DNA of 64,000 bases from Prostheceraeus crozeri (Eukaryota; Platyhelminthes; Polycladida; Euryleptidae): NCBI GenBank assembly GCA_907163375.1, contig CAJQUW010006801.1, forward strand, positions 1 through 64,000, read 5' to 3'. A program made the translations under genes and the position numbers. Position 1 is the stretch's first letter; each line of letters starts with the position of its first letter. Below the pieces are notes generated by a model, which ran no database searches, had not been told where the DNA came from, and worked only from the letters and a program-made list of their open reading frames with translations. This document shows, one piece after another, positions 58,450 through 64,000 of this stretch.

Positions 58450-59466
58450 TAGTGATGCAAATGGAACATTTTCCAATTTTTTCAAAATTTTCTGGAAAAT
58501 TTTCCATTGGAAAATTTTAAAATTTATTTTTCGGTGATTGACGTTTTTCCTTTGTTTTGGAGACTTATTATAGTCGTTTGAAAAGAATATGTAATATTCA
58601 AAGTCCGAAAACTTCTCTATCATCCCTGTATGCCAACTTTAATGGAGCCAAATGCGCTTTTTCCATGTCTATTTCAGATTTTCCAAATGAATTTCAGACA
58701 TAAGATATGGATTTTAGATTTCTCTAGCTGAATTTCAGATATCTGTCACAAGCTCAACTTTGAAAAGATCTTAAATTCAACTGGAGATCTCCAATTCATT
58801 TGGGCAGATCTGAAATCGATTTGAAACTATCTGAACCTCCTGAACCAGATATGGAGGATGTGTATCCTCAACGAAGATATCGGACAATGCGCCAGAAGTT
58901 TGAAGCTATCATAGATATTCTTTTACTCATCACAGATATCATTAGTTTCCAAATATCTCACGAGTTTAGTCTTTATATCTTCCAATATGGTCACTCATGA
59001 ATGCTGCGTTGACTGTGTGCTCATACTTCATCACATGTTCATCAACATAAGGGGAATTTGAATTACTATGATCAATGCTGCATAATAAAGCTTAAACCTT
59101 CAAGCTGACAATTAGCAGACTCCAAAATGAAGTACATTATTTTTGCTCCAGATCTTTCACATTGCATGAAATTATACCCCTATTGTAAAGCAAGATTCAC
59201 GTTATCCCAAACGGTGTCTGTGTGATAATCAAAGATGGCAAAGGAATGTTAAAAAATCCGCGGACGGAAATCGTATTGCTACGATCGCTTTAATCGAAAA
59301 AATGATGAAATCAAGATCGAGTTTTGGACCCAATTTATTGGTACGCATCTGCCTTGGCAGTGGAAGCGCTCAAATTATAGGGCCTGTCAAAAAAATCAAA
59401 ACTTTCAGAATTTTCCATAATTTTCCAATTTTTTCCATAATTTTCCATGGAAAGTTTTCATCACTA
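58450..59466. mobile_element. Non-autonomous hAT-like element with 8-bp duplication
   Basis: Ends TAGTGATG and CATCACTA are flanked by CACGTATA on both sides (58442-58449 and 59467-59474). Inner ends are rich in TTTTCCA/TGGAAAA. No transposase. It inserted next to the end of the repeat 57648-58446. Confidence 0.85.
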
Positions 59467-59950
59467 CACGTATATACTTACTCTATGGTACTAGCTTTTG
59501 ATATTAAAAGGTGACAAATTTTACTTGGTTCCCATTGTATCTATCTGGCAGTTTTGTATTGCTACCGCTGACATGTTTGGCTGGTTCCACACTGTTTTGT
59601 TGTTGATGACGATCCTTTTCTGTTGCATACTGTTTTTGTTGACGAGTATCGTTGTTTTTATGTGTTGCTATTCATTGTCAAAAGTCTGGAGTTTCTGGTG
59701 ATTTTCATCTTGACATTCTAAGTAAACGATTTAATTTTCATCTCACAGTTGAAGGTGGGTTATCGAAACTTGACCGAACGTTGCCACTTGCTCCGTAAAT
59801 TATGCAGCGTGTATTATCTTTACCACTATTTTCATTGAATTTTTGAACGAATTACCAGACACAAAAGTTTTGGATGGTTTGCGGAAATTACGGAATTCAT
59901 TCAAAATTGTAGTGCTTTGCCATAAGAGTGAAATATTCATGCTTTATATG

Positions 59951-60479
59951 CATCAACTAGAACAGCCCAGTGAAAAAGCCGAAGTCGGCCAGACTTTGGC
60001 ACCGAATTCCTGCCGAATTTGGCAGTGGGAAAGTGAGCGGAAGTCGAGCCGAAGTTGGCATGCCTACTTCCGGCCAAAAAAAATTCCGCCAACATACTAC
60101 TTGATTCTGTTTCATCAAGTAGTATGTAGACGGTTATCATTATTATATTTCGGGATATAAAAAGACCTTTTTTAACACGATTTAAATATTATATTATAAT
60201 GCCTACAAATCAGGATACTCATCATGCGGTAATTCTGACAAGAAGCGACTGTTTATGCGCCAGCTTGGCATGCCAACTTTTGCCAACATAATAAAAATCT
60301 ATGCACTGATAAAAGATCAATCACAAACTGTCTAGATTCAACTGTCAACATGATTTACTTCGTTGTATCATGATTTCTTTACTCAAAAGTATTGGATTTC
60401 GAAATAAAAAAATCATGCCGACTCATGCCAACCGGCGGAAGACTTCGGCTTTCACACTGGGAGATGCTTCTAATTGATG
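59951..60479. mobile_element. Short element with terminal inverted repeats
   Basis: CATCAACTAGAA...CCCAGTGAAAAAGCCGAAGTC at the left pairs with GACTTCGGCTTTCACACTGGG...TTCTAATTGATG at the right. It contains an inner perfect 12-bp stem, CATACTACTTGA/TCAAGTAGTATG (60093-60126). No coding sequence; superfamily unclear. Confidence 0.65.
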
Positions 60480-61685
60480 AAGGCTTGGTTGATGTTTCAT
60501 ATTACTTGCCATTTAAACGTTGACTCTTCTTAAAACAGCAAGGGTTGTCAGTATGTTTCTGTAATTTGGCAAACATGTGTAGGTCTAATTCTGTACCTTC
60601 GTGTCAAAGTGAGCTAAGCGACATTTTTCGATAATTCAACTAATACTCGTACTATCGTCGGATACAACAGCATCCTAGTATTCTTTGGGGAAATTGGCAA
60701 CAATGAATCCTTTTTTCATTCATCGTAATACAGTTGTGTCATTTCAACCTAAGTGCATAACCTCCAATTTCTGTTTGCGTCAAAACAACCTATCCGACAA
60801 ATGAAAAAGTTAGGCGTTCAATTTAAACAGAATATTCGACCAAAAAGTAGGTCAAAGTGAATGTAGGACATTCATTAATTGACACCTATTTCACAGATTC
60901 ACAGATTCAACTTGACAAAAACTCGATATTTTATCGCTATTTAGTGCATAATTGGTGTCTTGGTAAAGGAATATTTAGTACCTAATCAATTACACTTCAT
61001 CCATTGTTTCTCACCTCATCTGACATTCGAACTTCTTTACACATCTTCATCATATCACATGTCGTACTTGGAAACTAAATTCTCTTTGGGCATCTTCCAT
61101 CGGAAATGAACCTCTTGAATGCTTGTTTTTGAGAGTTGTTGTTGCTGTTTCGTCGCTTGTTGGAGAAGCTTTAGCTACTATCCTTCGTCAATTCCTTTAA
61201 CCTCATCAGTAAATTTCCAGAAGACCTAATTTGACTTTTTGTATATGAATATTATTTAGGTGTGATTCTGCTTGTATCTTCATGAACGGCACGGGCATGA
61301 ACGTCAGTGAGAAAAAGACGCTTTTAACATTGATTCTAGGTTCCTTTGTTAACCCTATTTGATTCAGAGGGCCTTCTCGCCCCTCGGGTTTTTTATCTCG
61401 CGACGGAGCGAATAATTGCTTGAAGGCAGTGGCGATTTCTCAGGGTAATTAAGGGAAACAGTATTTACTGTCAAATTATCATGTTAAGCCAACTTTTACC
61501 GTTTCATTCTTAATGATCCAGCAATTCGTCCTAAAAGTAAATTTTAGAAATTTAATTAATATTATAGGTAATTATTAATTATTGTACTACTATATTTTGT
61601 GCGTATTAGTAATACATCAGAAAGTGGCGAAATCTACATGGTGAAAGAAGATTCAATATTAAGAAGATAAACACACATTTGATGT
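60480..61685. other. Region without supported features
   Basis: No supported gene. A GC-rich imperfect stem (GAGGGCCTTCTCGCCCCTC) lies near 61375. Confidence 0.4.
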
Positions 61686-61689
61686 GAGT

Positions 61690-62060
61690 TTTTACCTGGG
61701 AATGAGACTGGAGAAGGGTGGATGTATTCGAACTTTGGTGCTGGAGAAGACTACTCCGCATACCCTGGATAGCACGAAAGACCAACAAGTGGGTGCTACA
61801 GCAGGTGAAAACAGAAGAGCTACTACAAGCAGCAGTTATCATCGCAGCTCTTCGCTACTTTGGCCACGTGAATCAGATGAATGAATCACTTGAGAAAGAT
61901 GTTATGTTTGGCCGCGCTGAGGGAGAAGGACGGAGAGGCAGACCGAGATGTCGATGAGTCGCATGATTGGTGAATCAAGAGACAGAAGAAGTGTAGGAGG
62001 ATCCAACGTGACGTCGCCAAGGGTCGTACGTGACTGGATGGCATCAGATGACAGGTGAAT
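61690..62060 (+). pseudogene. RTE-like LINE C-terminal fragment
   Basis: The frame from 61718 contains CWRRLLRIPWIARKTNKWVL, YFGHVNQMNESLEKDVMFGR and EGEGRRGRPRCR, a pattern common to the ends of RTE/CR1-type reverse transcriptases. Only the tail is present and the frame shifts before the end. Confidence 0.6.
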
Positions 62061-62865
62061 GATTTTTATTGAAACTCAGACACTTTTTGTCTGCTTATGA
62101 TGACAAGCATTATGCATGTTCTGTACATACTACTTGTAAATGTGAAATTTATAGAAAATGATTAGTTATATTTTATAATGCATTATATAGTAACAGGTAC
62201 CGCTTAAAAGGCAAACTCGACAGAGCATGCTTTAAATTGTTTCTACGGTTATTTTCATGAAATTCTGCAGACTGTTTTAGATGTTTACAATTACGAAATT
62301 TAAAAAAATGAGTGTTTGAATTGTAAAATACTATTTGTCAACTATAGGGTCAATGCTATTAGGGGCATACTACAATGTCAACTTAGAATGAAAACTGATG
62401 CCACCATCGGATAGAACATTCCCAAAATGAATAAACCCTTTAACCTTATACCTCATACCCTTCATGTCATGCCGCATAAGTTGATGGTTTAGAAGATCTT
62501 AGGGGACATAATACCCCTAATACTTTAGCAACAAGAAGAAGCATGAGGAAAATAGGGTGAAAGGCAGCTTTGAATGAGGAGCTGCTTTGTTCTTTATCAT
62601 GCAATTGGAAGATTGACTGTAAAGAAAATCAATGAGTGTCATTGCTTTGTGACTGAATGGAAAGGTTCGATCCGAGATGTAAGTTATTGGTCTCTGAGAC
62701 CTGCAAGATCATTCTCTTTTGTCAATAGGACAGTGTTCAATAGCAAAGAAGGTTGAGTGTATTAATGAGTCATTATAAATAAGATGTTCAGCTGTTGAGG
62801 ATCAATTCAATGATGCTAATGCGCGAGTCGATTCTGCAAGTTTATTATTGACCCACCGGTTTACT

Positions 62866-63850
62866 ATTGATTGTTAAAGATTTTTTATACAATCGTCAAG
62901 CCTGTGTGAAATTGAGAGACAATTACTCAAGATACTTTCCTATAATTTCTGGGGTTCCACAAGGAACAGTTTTGGCACCGTACATCTTCGCCGTACATTT
63001 TTTGGGGACTTCTTGCCTTTTCTGCCATCTACTGTTCAAACTAAATACGCAGACGATTTCAGTCTTATTATTCCAATATACACCAATGACCCTAAAGAAA
63101 TATCACAAACCATCAACAGTGAAATTTCATGGGTGCGTGATAAATGGCCTCACAATCAATCTGTCTAAATCGAAGGCAGTGCTGAGTCTGAAAAGGCAAG
63201 CAGACATATCGGCAGATGAGATAAATGTTGAGATTGTGGATTCATTAACATTGCTTGGGTTGACGATTCAGAATGATTTAACATGGAATCTACATATAGA
63301 GAAACTTTCAAAGTTAGCCAACCAAAGATTTTATGCTCTACGCAAATTATGGCCTCACCTATCAAGCGAAGAATTACATCAACTGTATAACTGTTAGATT
63401 CGATCAGTCTTAGAATATGCTTGCCCAGTTTTCGTCGGATTGAATAAAAAGTTATCCACCATTCTTGTGAAAATAGACAAACGTGCTCACAGAATTATAT
63501 ATAGAAATGAAGAAAGAAAATGTCAATGTCGTACAGAAGAAATAACATTCAGAAGATACGAGAACAGCAAAAAAATGATTAAATTTGCAGAAGAAGACGG
63601 CTCACACATTTTACATGACATTTTGCCTTTACGTCACAGACACTCCGGTACTTTGTCGATCCCATATTGTAGAAGTGAAAAAGCCCGTAATTCATTTGTA
63701 CCATTTACGTCTTTATTGTTAAATAACATAATCAGATAAACTGTTTGACATTATTGTTGTATTATCAGCTTTGTGTAAACTTGAACTTGTATGTTTATAT
63801 TACTTTATGATTCATATTTCAATCAATAAACGCTAACTTGACTTGACTTT
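62866..63850 (+). mobile_element. CR1/Rex-like LINE, 5'-truncated
   Basis: The reverse transcriptase motif SGVPQGTVLAPYIFAV (62945-63000) is in one frame. The catalytic YADD (63046-63057) lies in a second frame, and LLGLTIQNDLTWNLHIEKL (63250-63310) is back in the first. After a TAG near 63397 the sequence continues SVLEYACPVF to NSFVPFTSLLLNNIIR (stop near 63739). The 3' flank ends TTGACTTGACTT. At least two shifts and a stop. Confidence 0.8.
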
Positions 63851-64000
63851 AAGTTGCGTGAGGATACTTCTCCTGATATAAGAAAACTTGCGGTATTATG
63901 CAAATCAAGCCGAACACAGAATCAGGGACAGAATTCAGAAAACGCTACATTATACATGTATTCGACATCTGGACTTGTTGTAGGTGGTACGATAACAATA

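Overview
The window is a stretch of animal nuclear chromosome, probably from a marine invertebrate. Support for this is spliced host-like exons, a long ubiquitin-like repeat gene, Penelope-like, CR1/RTE-like, hAT, Harbinger and Tc1 relics, and the frequent short motif AGGCCTA. The species cannot be named from the sequence. Nearly all the interest lies in the first 26.7 kb, which holds two very AT-rich Maverick/Polinton (adintovirus-like) elements separated by about 650 bp of ordinary DNA.

Element A (1-9029, its far end outside the window) reads on the minus strand. It carries a protein-primed type family-B DNA polymerase whose motif C is interrupted by an intein. The homing-endonuclease part of that intein is amplified into about four tandem 616-bp units at the window edge. 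Next come a FtsK/HerA-type packaging ATPase, a deleted penton gene, a conserved Polinton protein of unknown function and a two-helix membrane protein. It ends in iterated terminal repeats closed by a hairpin.

Element B (9678-26708, 17,031 bp) is complete in structure. It has about 355-bp terminal inverted repeats starting AGTAATGGGC and a perfect 6-bp target duplication, TACATG. Left arm: protease (+), then on the minus strand a phospholipase A2-integrase fusion, a small hydrophobic core-like protein, the double jelly-roll major capsid protein, a membrane-active minor capsid protein and a tail-fibre-like coiled-coil protein. Right arm: a possible sliding-clamp-like gene (+) and a DNA polymerase B unlike that of A (+), then on the minus strand the ATPase, penton, unknown protein and membrane protein. 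That last cassette is nearly identical to the one in A, although the polymerases and terminal repeats of the two elements are unrelated, which points to module exchange. Most B genes are interrupted by point nonsense changes and a few one-base shifts, so the copy is structurally whole but decayed. Small GC-rich double-hairpin sequences sit between genes and, in frame, inside genes.

Element B lies 26 bp upstream of a plausible splice acceptor of a host gene whose last three exons are proposed at 26741-28668. From 29 kb on, the window is host DNA rich in repeats: a 30-bp minisatellite, a hAT remnant with a BED-like finger, and a 1,384-codon array of 18 ubiquitin-like domains (31083-35237, minus). 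After these come a rearranged Penelope-like element with head-to-head copies (38.1-41.3 kb), a Harbinger element with a TAA target duplication (42309-43896), further Penelope fragments with hammerhead-like cores, foldback elements, a second hAT element with an 8-bp duplication (58450-59466) and LINE tails to the end. Long stretches between 43.9 and 64 kb hold nothing recognisable beyond these.
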